From NCBI GenBank assembly GCA_002402175.1, contig NVVJ01000007.1:31900-95899 (forward strand): 64,000 bases of DNA, in the 5' to 3' direction. Each line of letters starts with the position of its first letter. Within the stretch, counting starts at the first letter, position 1. The notes under the pieces are model-generated. The model searched no databases. It saw only the letters and a program-made list of their open reading frames with translations, and was not told the DNA's origin. The DNA comes from SAR86 cluster bacterium (GTDB lineage: Bacteria > Pseudomonadota > Gammaproteobacteria > Pseudomonadales > Pseudohongiellaceae). This document shows positions 9,333 through 19,218 of the stretch, piece by piece. The translations under genes and the position numbers were made by a program.

Positions 9333-9857
9333 GGGTAAAGTAACTTTTGAATTACCATGAACTTGAGCTTCTCAGTATCTAAATTGGAAATTAGTGACTT
9401 GCAATTATCGCAGTGTATCGAACTACTTACTTTTATGCGACACGAAACCGCTCCAAAGGTGGCGCTGCACGAATCAATAGCGAATGGGAGATCATGTGTC
9501 GTTTGCCCACTTGGATCACTCGATGCCGTCTAGTTCGTGTCTGGCAATGGAAGTTAACAAGCATTGGTAAGTACAACTGACAGCCGTACCTAGTCTCTTA
9601 ATGTGTATTGCTGCTGTAACATGTTGTATTAAATAACATATTACAATATTCCTTCTAATGTTTCGGTGCCGGCGGGGTGTAAAAAAACCTGACACTTCTG
9701 GAGTCGAAAATTGGAGTATTTGTTTTCACGGCTGCGTATAGGGTAAGAGTTAACAGAGAAATAAGGTAAAAAGGAGGGGGTAGTTATTCACTTAAAGGTG
9801 TGTAAAGAAAGGGAGACAATCCAGGGAGTCTAAATACACCACAATTAAAATACTAAT
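9333..9857. other. 525-bp intergenic region upstream of xrtA
   Basis: It holds one good 17-bp dyad (9678-9694) of the type found at the PEP-CTERM promoters. A 32-codon ATG frame at 9435-9533 on the plus strand has plausible codons but no ribosome site or recognisable product. I found no GG-N10-GC sigma-54 pair with a good flanking match on either strand. Confidence 0.5.
9678..9694 (-). promoter_or_regulatory. PrsR-type dyad upstream of xrtA
   Basis: On the minus strand this reads TGTCAGGTTTTTTTACA, an exact match to the TGTCA-N7-TTACA pattern seen before the PEP-CTERM genes. It points towards xrtA, 346 bp away. Unlike the other sites it has no recognisable sigma-54 promoter 50-64 bp downstream, so its target is uncertain. 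Confidence 0.6.
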
Positions 9858-10598
9858 TTATGCATATGACTGAATATGCTGCTGCTGAAGCTGCTTTATA
9901 AAGCTAATAAGCATATTGGTATCTTGCTGATTAACATCCAGCATGCGCCCGCCAATGAAGGTTGCATTTTGCCCGTTTTCTTTGGAAGTAACGTTTTTGA
10001 TTTCCATCTTGCAAGATATCTCGTTGGTTTCCTGCAGTAGGATATTACAGTCAACAATCTGACTCTCTTTCGCCAGGGTATTAGGTAATTCAGCATAGGT
10101 TTTCATGCCTAATCCAGACCTGGAAATGTTCCTGACAATTCCGTCTATAGGCTGCTTGTGGGCATCGTGGAGCGTGATTCGAACTTTGTCGCGAATCTCG
10201 TCAAGCAAGACCCTAAAGGCTTCTCGGGGGTGTGCAGTGCCAAGAGCAGAAGGAATACTAAGCTGGTAGCCAAGGCTAAAATCAGATGCCAGTGGCTCAA
10301 GGAATTTGCTGTTGAAGGTAAATTCTCGGCCCTGTTTTTCTGCTCTTACTGTTATGGGGGTGCCGCGAGTCAGGTGTATGGATGTATCAGGCATCTGGCT
10401 ATCAAGCACCATAATTTGATGCTTTGCATTAAGGGCGGTGATAATACTAGGATAGGTAGAATCATCGCCTTGAAAACTTACGGAAACCTCCCCTGAGGTG
10501 TTCCTTAAGTAAGTCAAGATATCCAGTACTTCGATGTAAGATTCAGTCATCTTGGGGCCTCGCCCAAACAACCTCATCATTTTTCGAAATTCACTCAT
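9858..10598 (-). CDS. YcgR-like protein with PilZ domain (c-di-GMP receptor)
   Basis: The start is taken at the ATG at 10598 because GGAAGG lies about 5 nt upstream; the ATG at 10616 would add six residues. The N-terminal half is a YcgR-type beta domain (VSVSFQGDDSTYPSIITALN, then ITVRAEKQGREFTFNSKFLEPL). The C-terminal PilZ domain has the c-di-GMP-binding pair REAFR (RxxxR) and NISRSGLG (D/NxSxxG, with Asn in the first position). It probably couples cyclic-di-GMP to exopolysaccharide output or motility. A second protein at 39.4-39.8 kb shares only its N-terminal domain. Confidence 0.85.
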   Translation of the reverse strand: MSEFRKMMRLFGRGPKMTESYIEVLDILTYLRNTSGEVSVSFQGDDSTYPSIITALNAKHQIMVLDSQMPDTSIHLTRGTPITVRAEKQGREFTFNSKFLEPLASDFSLGYQLSIPSALGTAHPREAFRVLLDEIRDKVRITLHDAHKQPIDGIVRNISRSGLGMKTYAELPNTLAKESQIVDCNILLQETNEISCKMEIKNVTSKENGQNATFIGGRMLDVNQQDTNMLISFIKQLQQQHIQSYA

Positions 10599-10706
10599 TT
10601 TGCCTTCCAGTCCCATTTGTTATTCATTATGCAATAATGAAGCCAAATTTTAATAATTACTAAGCCAAATGTGTGTGACTTAGTTCTCAATTACAGTCAG
10701 TATACA

Positions 10707-11474
10707 TCATAGTCTTTTATATATAGCGTGATATGCGTAGCAAAACATTAGCCAACAACTGCGAATAAGCCCCAAAGATTCGCCAATTCGGTAAATTCGC
10801 CACTGCCAGGCGATGGTTTTTAGCTTATTTGACGATGTGGAGCCGGCATAAACACGATAAGACCCCAAAATTTCGTTTATTGACCGAGCCAGACCCGCTT
10901 TTTTCACAAGTGCAAGCCATGCGACGTAGTCTTCGTGTTTGAGTTTTGTGAAATATTGCTTTCCTAATGAATCGGCATTGTATATGCCGGTCAAATTGCC
11001 TATGAAATTACTTTTGAGAAGGGTGTGGTAGCTTAGCTGTGTCGGTGGCCAAACCTGGCCCATCTTCTCGCCGTTTTCATCGATTCGCTGATAGGCGGCA
11101 TAGCAAATCAACGTATCGCTAGATTCCATAAACTGCACCTGTTTTTGTAGTTTTTCAGGGTGCCAAAGGTCATCGCTGTCCAGAAACGCTATGTATTTGC
11201 CCTGCGCAGAATCCAGAGCAAGGTTTCTTGCCTGTGCCACCCCCTGGTTATTGATCTGGCGAAGTACGGTTACTCGTGAATCCCGAGCGGCAAGCTGCTC
11301 GGCTATTAGTAGTGTATTGTCTGTCGACGCATCATCTACAATCAGTAGCTCCCAGTTGGAGTAAGTCTGCTCAAACGCAGAGTTTGCGGAGCGAAGAAGG
11401 TATTGAGAGGCATTATATGCCGGCATGACAATACTGACTAATTCAGTATGGTTTAACGAATCAATTCTAGTCAA
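10707..11474 (-). CDS. glycosyltransferase family 2
   Basis: A 255-residue GT-A enzyme. VSIVMPAYNASQYL opens the fold, LLIVDDASTDNT binds the nucleotide, and AFLDSDDLW contains the metal-binding DxD-type motif. The later KHEDYVAWLAL supplies the ED catalytic-base region. No long membrane segment is present, so it probably works at the cytoplasmic membrane face on lipid-linked acceptors. It lies on the minus strand upstream of the PilZ gene and divergent from prsT, and likely belongs to the same exopolysaccharide assembly pathway. The donor sugar is unknown. Confidence 0.9.
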   Translation of the reverse strand: MTRIDSLNHTELVSIVMPAYNASQYLLRSANSAFEQTYSNWELLIVDDASTDNTLLIAEQLAARDSRVTVLRQINNQGVAQARNLALDSAQGKYIAFLDSDDLWHPEKLQKQVQFMESSDTLICYAAYQRIDENGEKMGQVWPPTQLSYHTLLKSNFIGNLTGIYNADSLGKQYFTKLKHEDYVAWLALVKKAGLARSINEILGSYRVYAGSTSSNKLKTIAWQWRIYRIGESLGLIRSCWLMFCYAYHAIYKRL

Positions 11475-11759
11475 AATTAACCAAGTATCAGAAGTGTATA
11501 TTCAGAAATTACGTGGCCGTAGTGTTGCCTAGAGTTAGTGGAATTGCAAACCCATTCTATTGACATTTGGCATGGCACAGGTAAATCAGGAAACGTGATC
11601 GATTCGGCCTCTAATTCCCGCTATACTAGAGCTCATATTGACAAATAGACTGTTATGTTGCCGTGCCTGGTAGCTGCTGGGCGGGTCATTAAGCCCGCAA
11701 CAAGCTTGGTCAGCCGATGATAGAAATTCAGCGATGGTAGAACAATTACGTGGAGTTAA

Positions 11760-14390
11760 ATGATGACACCTATAAGGAATTTTAGATTCGTTAGTTTGGC
11801 AGTGGTTGCTCTTTGCGGCCTGGTTGCCTGTGGTCAGGCTGACGACGGTGAAACCGATCTGCTTCAGGTAGAAGCCTATCTGGATGTAGCCGATTTATAT
11901 CGTACTCAGGGGCAATTTAGGGCCGCTGTCATTGAAGCTCAAAATGCGTTACAGATAGCTCCTGGCTATGCAAATACTCGGCTCTTTATCTCTCGCTTGT
12001 ATCTGGATATTGGAGATAATTCACAATCCATAGAACTTCTAACTACGCTAGTTGAGGAGCGCCCGGATAATACTGAAGCAATATTGCTTCTGGCGGAAGC
12101 TCATCTTAACTCAGGCAATCCACTCGAAACTCTTTCTTATCTAGATAATTTGAACCCCGAAAACTCGGAACAACAAAATAAAGGCGACTGGCTACGAGGC
12201 AACGCCCAGGCTGCAACAGGTGAGCCGCAAGCAGCAGAAGCGACATTTCAGGCCATTTTAAGCACCAATAGTGATTATGTTGATGCGCTGATTTCTTTGT
12301 CGAAACTGGATTACCGTGGTGGAAACATAGATGACTCACTTGGCTATATGGAAAGGGCTATCGCGCTCGAGCCGACTGATCTTGATCTTTGGATATGGCG
12401 GGGCCAATTTGCTTTACTGCAAGAACAATACCCGGAAGCAGAAGAAGCTTTGTTCGAAGCGTTAGATATTATGAGTGTTTATGACCTTACTACCGCAAAA
12501 AGGTTTTCTGTACTGCAAAGTGTATTGATTCCATTACAGATGCAGCAAAAAAATGACCAGGCACTACGTTACGCCCAGATTATTGCTGAGTCTCCTCAAG
12601 GGCAGTTTCAGGAAGTTTATTCTAGCGCTGTTTCCTTTTTCGAATCTGGCGATTTTGCCGCAGCTGAAGAAACATTAAATGGCATATTAGCATCCTCCCC
12701 AGACCATCCAGGAAGCAATATTCTGTTAGGTATGACTCAATACGCCCAGGGAAATTATGCGGCGGCAGCCGATTCACTAGTGGGTCTTGCCAATATTGAA
12801 GGCGCATCTCCACAGATTATCAAAACTCTTGCGGCCACCCATTTACGATTAAATCAGCCTGATAGTGCTTTGACAGTTCTAACAGAAGCGTTAAGTAGAT
12901 ATCCACAAGACGCATCACTGCTTGCCATGATTGGGGTAAGCCAGCAAAGTATGGGAAATATGCAAGAGTCAGTAGAGTCATTTACACAGGCTTTGGACTT
13001 ACAGCCTGACACTGCTGAAATTCATTTCGCCCTGGCCGGTAGTAACTTTTACTTGCAAGATTTCGATGGTGCTATTTTCAACTTAAATGAAACTCTTCGG
13101 ATAAACCCTGGGTTTACAGAAGCAAAAACAACATTAATAGATCTCCATTTGAGTCAGCAGAATTTTGACCTAGCGCGAGCAGCGGTACAGTCATGGTTAG
13201 ATCTGGATGCAGGTTCAGTAATAAACATTAATCTGGCTGGCCGCGTAGCATTTAGCGAGGGTAATACAGCTGAAGCCCGCCAGTTTTTCGATTCGAGTTT
13301 AAGAGGTAACGAGTCGGATGTGTTGTCTAGATTATTTCTGGCAAGAATAGATTTAATCGATGAGAATTATTTAGGGGCGCAGTCTGGATTCATGGCAGTT
13401 CTGGATTATGAGCCTAGTAATGTAGAAGCAATAAGTGGAATTTTGGCAATGGGTGATATGAGTGGCACTGCCGATGCCAGAATCGCGGATGTGCAACGAA
13501 TAATAGATGAGGATACAGAAGGGTTTATTCCAGCACTTGTGTTATCTCAGTACTATCTTGGTAGAAATGAATTATCCGAGGCCATGGAGTCAGCACAAGT
13601 AGCCTATTCGAGAGACGAAAATCGATTTACTGAAAATACAGTTATTGAAATTACTCTGCGCCAGGCAAATATCGCCAGGCAAGATCAAGATAATGCCACC
13701 GCATCTCTTCTGGTCGAAAGTGTATTAGAAATTCAAAGTGATAATATACCTGCTATAACCGTTGCTATAGGGATCGCGAATGAAACGGGAGACAATGCAA
13801 TAGCCGATGCTTATATAGCGCAGATTAAGGAGCTGCAACCGGACTCATCTTATGGTTTCGAAGTCGAAGGTGATTTATATGTGGCCAGGGGTGATCTTGA
13901 GTTAGCGGCGTCAGCGTTTGAGCGAGCCTGGGGTATTAATGTTACACCAGATATCGGTATCAAATTTCATCGAATTCTTATTGCCTTGAATCGGGATGCT
14001 GAAGTTGCTCGAATGCTTGATACATGGGTTGCAGCTCTACCTGATGGTGCGGCCGTCAATATGTTGCTGGCGCTTGGATATCAGGAGAATGGGCAGGACT
14101 CCGAAGCGATAGAAAGTTATGAAGTTGCCATTCAACAACAACCGGATAATATTGTAGTACTTAATAATCTAGCATGGCTATATCAGGATTCGTCCCCTGC
14201 GAGGGCGCTGGAATTATCAAGTCATGCTGCGGAGCTTTATCCTGATAATTCTGATGTTCTTGATACCTATGGCTGGGTTTTGTTTAAACAAAATCAAAAT
14301 TCACAGGCGATTGAGGTATTGCAGAAAGCTCTGGATTTAGCTCCAGAGTCTGAAGCGATAGCAGATCATTTAAATACGGCTTCACAGTGA
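11760..14390 (+). CDS. prsT: XrtA/PEP-CTERM system TPR-repeat lipoprotein PrsT
   Basis: An 876-residue lipoprotein. The signal sequence ends in the lipobox LVAC, giving a lipidated Cys near residue 24. The rest is tandem TPR repeats, for example AQNALQIAPGYANTRLF, ERAIALEPTDLDLWIW and TQALDLQPDTAEIHFALA, ending in QKALDLAPESEAIADHL. Length and architecture fit the PEP-CTERM system TPR lipoprotein family found beside prsK and prsR. It probably acts as a periplasmic scaffold for polysaccharide export or protein sorting. Two ATG codons are adjacent (11760 and 11763); GGAG precedes both. It is convergent with prsK. Confidence 0.92.
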   Translation: MMTPIRNFRFVSLAVVALCGLVACGQADDGETDLLQVEAYLDVADLYRTQGQFRAAVIEAQNALQIAPGYANTRLFISRLYLDIGDNSQSIELLTTLVEERPDNTEAILLLAEAHLNSGNPLETLSYLDNLNPENSEQQNKGDWLRGNAQAATGEPQAAEATFQAILSTNSDYVDALISLSKLDYRGGNIDDSLGYMERAIALEPTDLDLWIWRGQFALLQEQYPEAEEALFEALDIMSVYDLTTAKRFSVLQSVLIPLQMQQKNDQALRYAQIIAESPQGQFQEVYSSAVSFFESGDFAAAEETLNGILASSPDHPGSNILLGMTQYAQGNYAAAADSLVGLANIEGASPQIIKTLAATHLRLNQPDSALTVLTEALSRYPQDASLLAMIGVSQQSMGNMQESVESFTQALDLQPDTAEIHFALAGSNFYLQDFDGAIFNLNETLRINPGFTEAKTTLIDLHLSQQNFDLARAAVQSWLDLDAGSVININLAGRVAFSEGNTAEARQFFDSSLRGNESDVLSRLFLARIDLIDENYLGAQSGFMAVLDYEPSNVEAISGILAMGDMSGTADARIADVQRIIDEDTEGFIPALVLSQYYLGRNELSEAMESAQVAYSRDENRFTENTVIEITLRQANIARQDQDNATASLLVESVLEIQSDNIPAITVAIGIANETGDNAIADAYIAQIKELQPDSSYGFEVEGDLYVARGDLELAASAFERAWGINVTPDIGIKFHRILIALNRDAEVARMLDTWVAALPDGAAVNMLLALGYQENGQDSEAIESYEVAIQQQPDNIVVLNNLAWLYQDSSPARALELSSHAAELYPDNSDVLDTYGWVLFKQNQNSQAIEVLQKALDLAPESEAIADHLNTASQ

Positions 14391-14426
14391 TCTGGTAGAG
14401 ACTAATTTCAATTTTCGGTAATAGAG

Positions 14427-16529
14427 TTAGTCTTGGTCGTTGTTGTTATTTGATATTGGTAATGAAATTATAAATTCGGAACCAATGCTAGGTTGGCTGT
14501 GGACTAACAGATTGCCGCCAAGTTTCCTAATTGACTCTCGACTTTGAAAAACCCCAATTCCCATCCCGGTTAATCCTTTGGTGCTCTCAAAGGGCTTAAA
14601 AAGGCGAGTTTTAATAAACTCCTGGGACATACCAACTCCTGTATCTCTTATGGCTATTTGTACCATGCCATTATTTAAACTTAACTCTACATCGACGGAT
14701 CCATCATCTGGTGTCGCATCTTGCGCATTTTGAATTAAGTGGCCAATGCATGATTTAAGTTCAGCTTCATTAGCTAGTACCCTTGATTGATCTTCGCTAA
14801 CCCTAAGTACAGGAGTTGGTTGCATGGCGGTTTGACTTGCGATTATTTGAGGTATTATTTCAGCCAGGTTGATGTATTCCAAAGAGCCTTCCCGATCGAA
14901 ATTTTCTTCGCTTTTAAAATGTTTCAGCAGAACATTCATTTTGTTGACAGCGTGGTCGCTGGTCTTGATCATGTCTTCGATGAACGAAGGGTTGGTCTTG
15001 AACTTCTCGGCATTGGTTACCATTAAAGACAATTGAGAATTCAATGTCTTAATATCATGCACAACAAATGCGGAGACCTGGTTGAAAGCAGAAAATTGCC
15101 GAGCTTCGGCTAAGGAGTCAGATGCCACCATTTGCGCTAGATAACTGGCAGCTTGTTGGCCTGCTGCTTTCAACAAATCATAGCCCTCCCAGTTTAAGTC
15201 AAACTCCACTCGAGATTCTCTTAATAGAACAAAGCCTAGTAATTTTTCATGTAGCTCTAAAGGGATGATTAACCATGCCTTATTGACTTCGCTTAACCAT
15301 CTTGGGGCCTGACTTTGATCTAGGTTTTCACTTTCGCTGTGCAGATCAATAACACGATTGTTTTTTTGAAGCAGCTCTATCAAATAATCCTGGTTAGTCA
15401 GCCCGCTGTTTTCGACCCAGCCGAATTCAATCTGAGCGACCTGATCGTAGTGATTGCCATTCGAAGTTAACCATAGCCCTCCTGCTGGGCTATCTACGGT
15501 GTCGGCGAGCGCATGGATGACGCTGTCTGGCACGGATTCATCGTCATTTCTTTGTGATAAAGTGCGACTAATTCTCAGCCATTCATCCCGGTAGTCGTAT
15601 TTTGTACTAAACAGGTGCCTGCTTATGTATACCTTGAGAATGCTTCGTATTCGGCCTGAGTAGATCAGAACGACTAACAAGCTCAAAGAAACGACTAGGA
15701 ACATGATCTGTAGAACCGAGCCCCATTCACTAGAATAGTTGCGAAGGTAAAAGCCTGCTGAGGCCATAAGTAGTAAATATAGCCCTACAGCTACCAGTAC
15801 CCCAGAATGAAAAACAAGGCGTCGGGAAATATTCACTTGAATTGGTTGTTGTCGCGTTCTTAATACACCAATTGCAATGAATGGTGTTGAAAGTGCAATG
15901 ATGCTACCGCGAATTTGCCAAAGCGAGTCCTGTATGCGTTCAAATAACAAGGCGTTGGAATACAAATAAATATCGAATGAAAAAAGAATTCCCAGCCCCA
16001 GGCATAGAAATTTTAAATGCCATCTATGCTGGTATCGAGTGTTACGTATGACTTGTTCAAGCAGCGCAAGGCCTACAATGGCTGACAACAGAAATCCGAT
16101 TAGTACTACTTGCCCCCCGTAAGCAGGGAAAAATACAATCGTATCGTCAATAAAATATAAATATAATATATATAAGAATAAGCTAGAAGGAACTCCTAGC
16201 GTAATCGTAGACAGCATAACTAATCCTTTGATGCTGTCTTTGCCTCTAAAGCGGGGGAATATTATTTTTCGAATGCCGAGTATGCTAAGCAATAGAGTGA
16301 ACCAGAATAGATTCTTGAGGGTTTCAACTACCGGAATTATGTAAAACAGGGCTAATGAAAAACGAGTTTGAAAAAGCAGGCAAAGACACCAGATGAGCGT
16401 CATGGAAGTCGCTATTAGAAGCACTAAACTGGAGTTCCCGCTACTCCATATTTTTAGCTGGGCAAGCAGGAGAGAAACAAGGCAAAAGGACGCCAGGGTA
16501 TAACTTGCAATGCCAATATCAAATGACAT
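14427..16529 (-). CDS. prsK: XrtA/PEP-CTERM system sensor histidine kinase PrsK
   Basis: A 700-residue membrane histidine kinase. The first 300 residues contain about eight or nine membrane spans, followed by a GAF-like region. The phospho-acceptor is His491 (VVHDIKTLNSQLSL). The ATPase domain shows the N box (IGHLIQNAQDATPDDG), G1 (IRDTGVGM) and G2 (GLTGMGIGVFQSR). This layout matches the PrsK family. It lies 38 bp downstream of the prsR gene on the same strand and probably phosphorylates PrsR. No periplasmic ligand domain is obvious, so the signal may be membrane-borne. Confidence 0.93.
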   Translation of the reverse strand: MSFDIGIASYTLASFCLVSLLLAQLKIWSSGNSSLVLLIATSMTLIWCLCLLFQTRFSLALFYIIPVVETLKNLFWFTLLLSILGIRKIIFPRFRGKDSIKGLVMLSTITLGVPSSLFLYILYLYFIDDTIVFFPAYGGQVVLIGFLLSAIVGLALLEQVIRNTRYQHRWHLKFLCLGLGILFSFDIYLYSNALLFERIQDSLWQIRGSIIALSTPFIAIGVLRTRQQPIQVNISRRLVFHSGVLVAVGLYLLLMASAGFYLRNYSSEWGSVLQIMFLVVSLSLLVVLIYSGRIRSILKVYISRHLFSTKYDYRDEWLRISRTLSQRNDDESVPDSVIHALADTVDSPAGGLWLTSNGNHYDQVAQIEFGWVENSGLTNQDYLIELLQKNNRVIDLHSESENLDQSQAPRWLSEVNKAWLIIPLELHEKLLGFVLLRESRVEFDLNWEGYDLLKAAGQQAASYLAQMVASDSLAEARQFSAFNQVSAFVVHDIKTLNSQLSLMVTNAEKFKTNPSFIEDMIKTSDHAVNKMNVLLKHFKSEENFDREGSLEYINLAEIIPQIIASQTAMQPTPVLRVSEDQSRVLANEAELKSCIGHLIQNAQDATPDDGSVDVELSLNNGMVQIAIRDTGVGMSQEFIKTRLFKPFESTKGLTGMGIGVFQSRESIRKLGGNLLVHSQPSIGSEFIISLPISNNNNDQD

Positions 16530-16567
16530 AGTTTCGCCTTTGGTTCGGGTTTCAAGGTAGCTTGAAT

Positions 16568-17962
16568 CTAATCTTCAGCTTCGGAAGATTTCTTCTGATT
16601 ACTACTAATGTAAGCGCCGAGTTCATACTTGTTTATAAGATTGTATAAAGTGGGACGTGTAATGCCCAAGCTCTTTGCCGCATCACTGATACTATTATAA
16701 TTTACCAAAGCTGTGATGATGGCTTCGCTTTCAGCCTCAGCTTTTACATCTTTAAGTAATTTCGGCGAAAATTCTTCAGCCGCTGCACGCAGTTCCAGAT
16801 CTTCTACCGTTAGGATGGGCCTGTCAGCCATGACCACAGCTCGTTTTATTTTGTTCTCCAGTTCCCGTATATTGCCAGGCCATGAGCTATTGTGTAATGC
16901 GGTAATCGCAGTTTTGCTAAAAGAGTTAATGGGACGGTTCTGCTGGGAAGCAAATTTGCGAAGGAAGAAATGCGCTAGAAGCATAATGTCTTCCCCTCTA
17001 TCTCTAAGCGGGGGTGTTTCTACACAGATTTCACTAATTCGATAATACAGGTCTTCTCTGAATAGTCCTTCCTCAATCCGTTTAGAGAGCTTCTGATGTG
17101 TAGCGCATACAATGCGTAAATCAAGAGGGATTTCCTCATTGCCACCAACACGAGAAATTGTTCTCTCCTGCAATACGTGTAAAATTTTTGCTTGTAGCGA
17201 CAAAGGCATATCTCCGATTTCATCTAGAAACAGGGTTCCTCCGTTAGCGTATTCGATCTTGCCGATTTTTCGAGCTACAGCACCGGTAAATGCGCCTTTT
17301 TCGTGGCCGAACAATTCGCTTTCCAGTAGTGCTTCAGGAATTGATGTGCAATTAATAGTCACGAATTTTTTATCGCTACGGTCGCTTTGTTGATGCAATG
17401 CTTTCGCCAGCTCTCCTTTTCCCGTTCCAGTTTCTCCAAGGATAAGCACCGTTACTGACGTAGTGGCAATTTTGTCAATGGTTTTCAATATGTCGAGCAT
17501 TTGAGGGCAGCTTCCAATCATCCCCTGGGATGCGGATTGCGCCTGCGACTTTATAAGTTTTATATTTTCGTGCTCTAGTTCAGTCAGTCGATAGGCGCGC
17601 TCAACGACGAACTTCAATGTGTCTACGTCAATTGGTTTTTGGTAGTAGTCATACGCACCCATTCCGATTGCCTTAACGGCGTTAGCCTTCTCTTCCCGGC
17701 CTGTAACGACAATAACCTTTATGTTTGTATCTAGTGAGATGACTTCATCAAGTATGGCAAACCCCTCGGAGCTACCTCCCGGGTCAGGGGGAAGACCCAG
17801 GTCCGTAATGACTACCGCTGGTTTTTCGAGGCGAACATATTGCATTGCAGTGGTTCGATCACCGGCGATGGTTACATCAAAGTCTTCAAAGCACCACTTT
17901 AATTGGCTTTGCAGTCCAGGGTCATCTTCTATTATAAGGAGCTTTCTTTTTTCTGTATTCAA
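16568..17962 (-). CDS. prsR: PEP-CTERM-box response regulator PrsR (sigma-54 activator)
   Basis: A 464-residue NtrC-class regulator. The receiver domain has the acidic pair EDD near residue 12, phospho-acceptor Asp54 (ITDLGLPPD) and the conserved Lys in YYQKPID. The AAA+ domain has Walker A GETGTGKGE, the sigma-54 contact loop GAFTGA, and Walker B TLFLDEIGD. A Fis-type HTH ends the protein (ISDAAKSLGITRPTLYNLI). The family is the exosortase-linked activator working with RpoN. It fits the sigma-54 promoters and dyads upstream of all four PEP-CTERM genes here, and it is probably cotranscribed with prsK. Confidence 0.95.
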   Translation of the reverse strand: MNTEKRKLLIIEDDPGLQSQLKWCFEDFDVTIAGDRTTAMQYVRLEKPAVVITDLGLPPDPGGSSEGFAILDEVISLDTNIKVIVVTGREEKANAVKAIGMGAYDYYQKPIDVDTLKFVVERAYRLTELEHENIKLIKSQAQSASQGMIGSCPQMLDILKTIDKIATTSVTVLILGETGTGKGELAKALHQQSDRSDKKFVTINCTSIPEALLESELFGHEKGAFTGAVARKIGKIEYANGGTLFLDEIGDMPLSLQAKILHVLQERTISRVGGNEEIPLDLRIVCATHQKLSKRIEEGLFREDLYYRISEICVETPPLRDRGEDIMLLAHFFLRKFASQQNRPINSFSKTAITALHNSSWPGNIRELENKIKRAVVMADRPILTVEDLELRAAAEEFSPKLLKDVKAEAESEAIITALVNYNSISDAAKSLGITRPTLYNLINKYELGAYISSNQKKSSEAED

Positions 17963-18035
17963 TTTAGTATCTACTTTAGTGAATTGGTTTTCCAGAATGA
18001 GGTCGTGGGGTTTTTAAAGAGACCGGTTGCATACC

Positions 18036-19208
18036 TCAAGTATCTAGCAGTGGGGGACGAGGTATTTTAAAATCCCTGTACTTGTTCGGATTTCCCTTTT
18101 TGTTAGCTTCGGCCGCTAGAACAATGTTATACATTTCCCGTGCTGAGGCGTAGTGCAATACAAAATTCTTGTCATCATTGTACTTTTCTTCAAGATAGCT
18201 AAACATTGAATCAGTAGGTTCGCCCAATAAGGTATCCATATCACTTTCTTGGGTGCCATGAGTATGAATTTTGATAAATCGCCACTGAGGTTGACTCTTT
18301 ACTTGTATTGCACAGTCTACCCATAAATCAACACGTTGCTTCGATGGGGGAGAATTTTCCCTAATGTCAGAGTTTTCAATTCTCGGTAGCAACCCAAATT
18401 TTCTATTTCTCCAATTTAGACAGAGCGGGCCTTGAATGATAATCAAATCCCCTTTGCCTGGTACGCCCGCTTCAACATCGATGCCGTCGTTGTGTGATTT
18501 AGATTTTCCTTCCTGACCCGTGGCATAGTAAATGCTGTTAATCTTTGCGGTCTGTGTGTCGCTCGGAGCTGAGGGCAATGTGAAATCAGCGTAACAGCCA
18601 GCTTTTGCGAGCACGGCAAGCTCATTGTCTACACCGCACCAACGTCCATCTTTACGTGAATTGTCCAGAGCCCAATTGCCGTGAATAAACGCAAACCTGT
18701 ACTGATTGGTAACGGGATCCTTGGCGACGGCATGGTGCTTATTGTCTAGAGTTTCCAGAAACCCTTGCAGTTTTTCGGTTAATCCCTCAGCTGTATCGTT
18801 GTCATGGTGTAAGTGTATTTCGATTTCACCGAAACCTTTGGCACACAGCTGAGATAATTTGGATAAATGCTCTTCTCGATATTCTTCTTCTGGGAAGAAG
18901 AAGCTGTGTTTTGGGAAACATCCATCGGCATCCTTATGTTTGCTTGCCATGTCTGCATACTGCTCACACCACCGGTCAACACGGGCTACCTCTTCTTCAT
19001 AAGTAGCTTGATTCCAGCCCGGTTCAAAATGATCACAAAAAGTGAAGATAATATGTACGGGTTCATCTTTATTAGGTAGCTCTATTTGTCGGGTGGCATA
19101 AGAATGCAGCCAGATATGGATGTTTTTTCCATATATTTCGTGAATAAGCAAATAGGCTGCTGCAATGAACAGCAGGCTGAAAAGTAGAGCCAGAATTTCG
19201 AACATCAA
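18036..19208 (-). CDS. membrane-anchored polysaccharide-deacetylase-like protein
   Basis: A 390-residue protein with one N-terminal membrane span (residues about 3-24) and a large soluble domain, probably periplasmic or cytoplasmic-face. Possible metal sites are FCDHFEPGW, EIEIHLHHDND and FIHGNWALDNS, in the order of a deacetylase barrel (Asp/His, His-x-His-His-Asp, then a strand-end His). The later KIHTHGTQES could supply another catalytic His. The usual TFDDG motif is absent, so this is a divergent relative at most. It sits between a GT4 gene and prsR on the same strand, 11 bp after the GT4 gene, which supports a polysaccharide-modification role. Confidence 0.65.
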   Translation of the reverse strand: MMFEILALLFSLLFIAAAYLLIHEIYGKNIHIWLHSYATRQIELPNKDEPVHIIFTFCDHFEPGWNQATYEEEVARVDRWCEQYADMASKHKDADGCFPKHSFFFPEEEYREEHLSKLSQLCAKGFGEIEIHLHHDNDTAEGLTEKLQGFLETLDNKHHAVAKDPVTNQYRFAFIHGNWALDNSRKDGRWCGVDNELAVLAKAGCYADFTLPSAPSDTQTAKINSIYYATGQEGKSKSHNDGIDVEAGVPGKGDLIIIQGPLCLNWRNRKFGLLPRIENSDIRENSPPSKQRVDLWVDCAIQVKSQPQWRFIKIHTHGTQESDMDTLLGEPTDSMFSYLEEKYNDDKNFVLHYASAREMYNIVLAAEANKKGNPNKYRDFKIPRPPLLDT

Positions 19209-19218
19209 TCAGAACCCT

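Noticed and set aside
9435..9533. 32-codon plus-strand frame upstream of xrtA
   Set aside because: It has no ribosome site, no homologue I recognise and no neighbour logic; codon use alone is not enough.
14398..14433. Inverted repeat AGACTAA/TTAGTCT between prsT and prsK
   Set aside because: The loop is 21 nt, the stem is AT-rich and there is no T-run, so it is not called a terminator.
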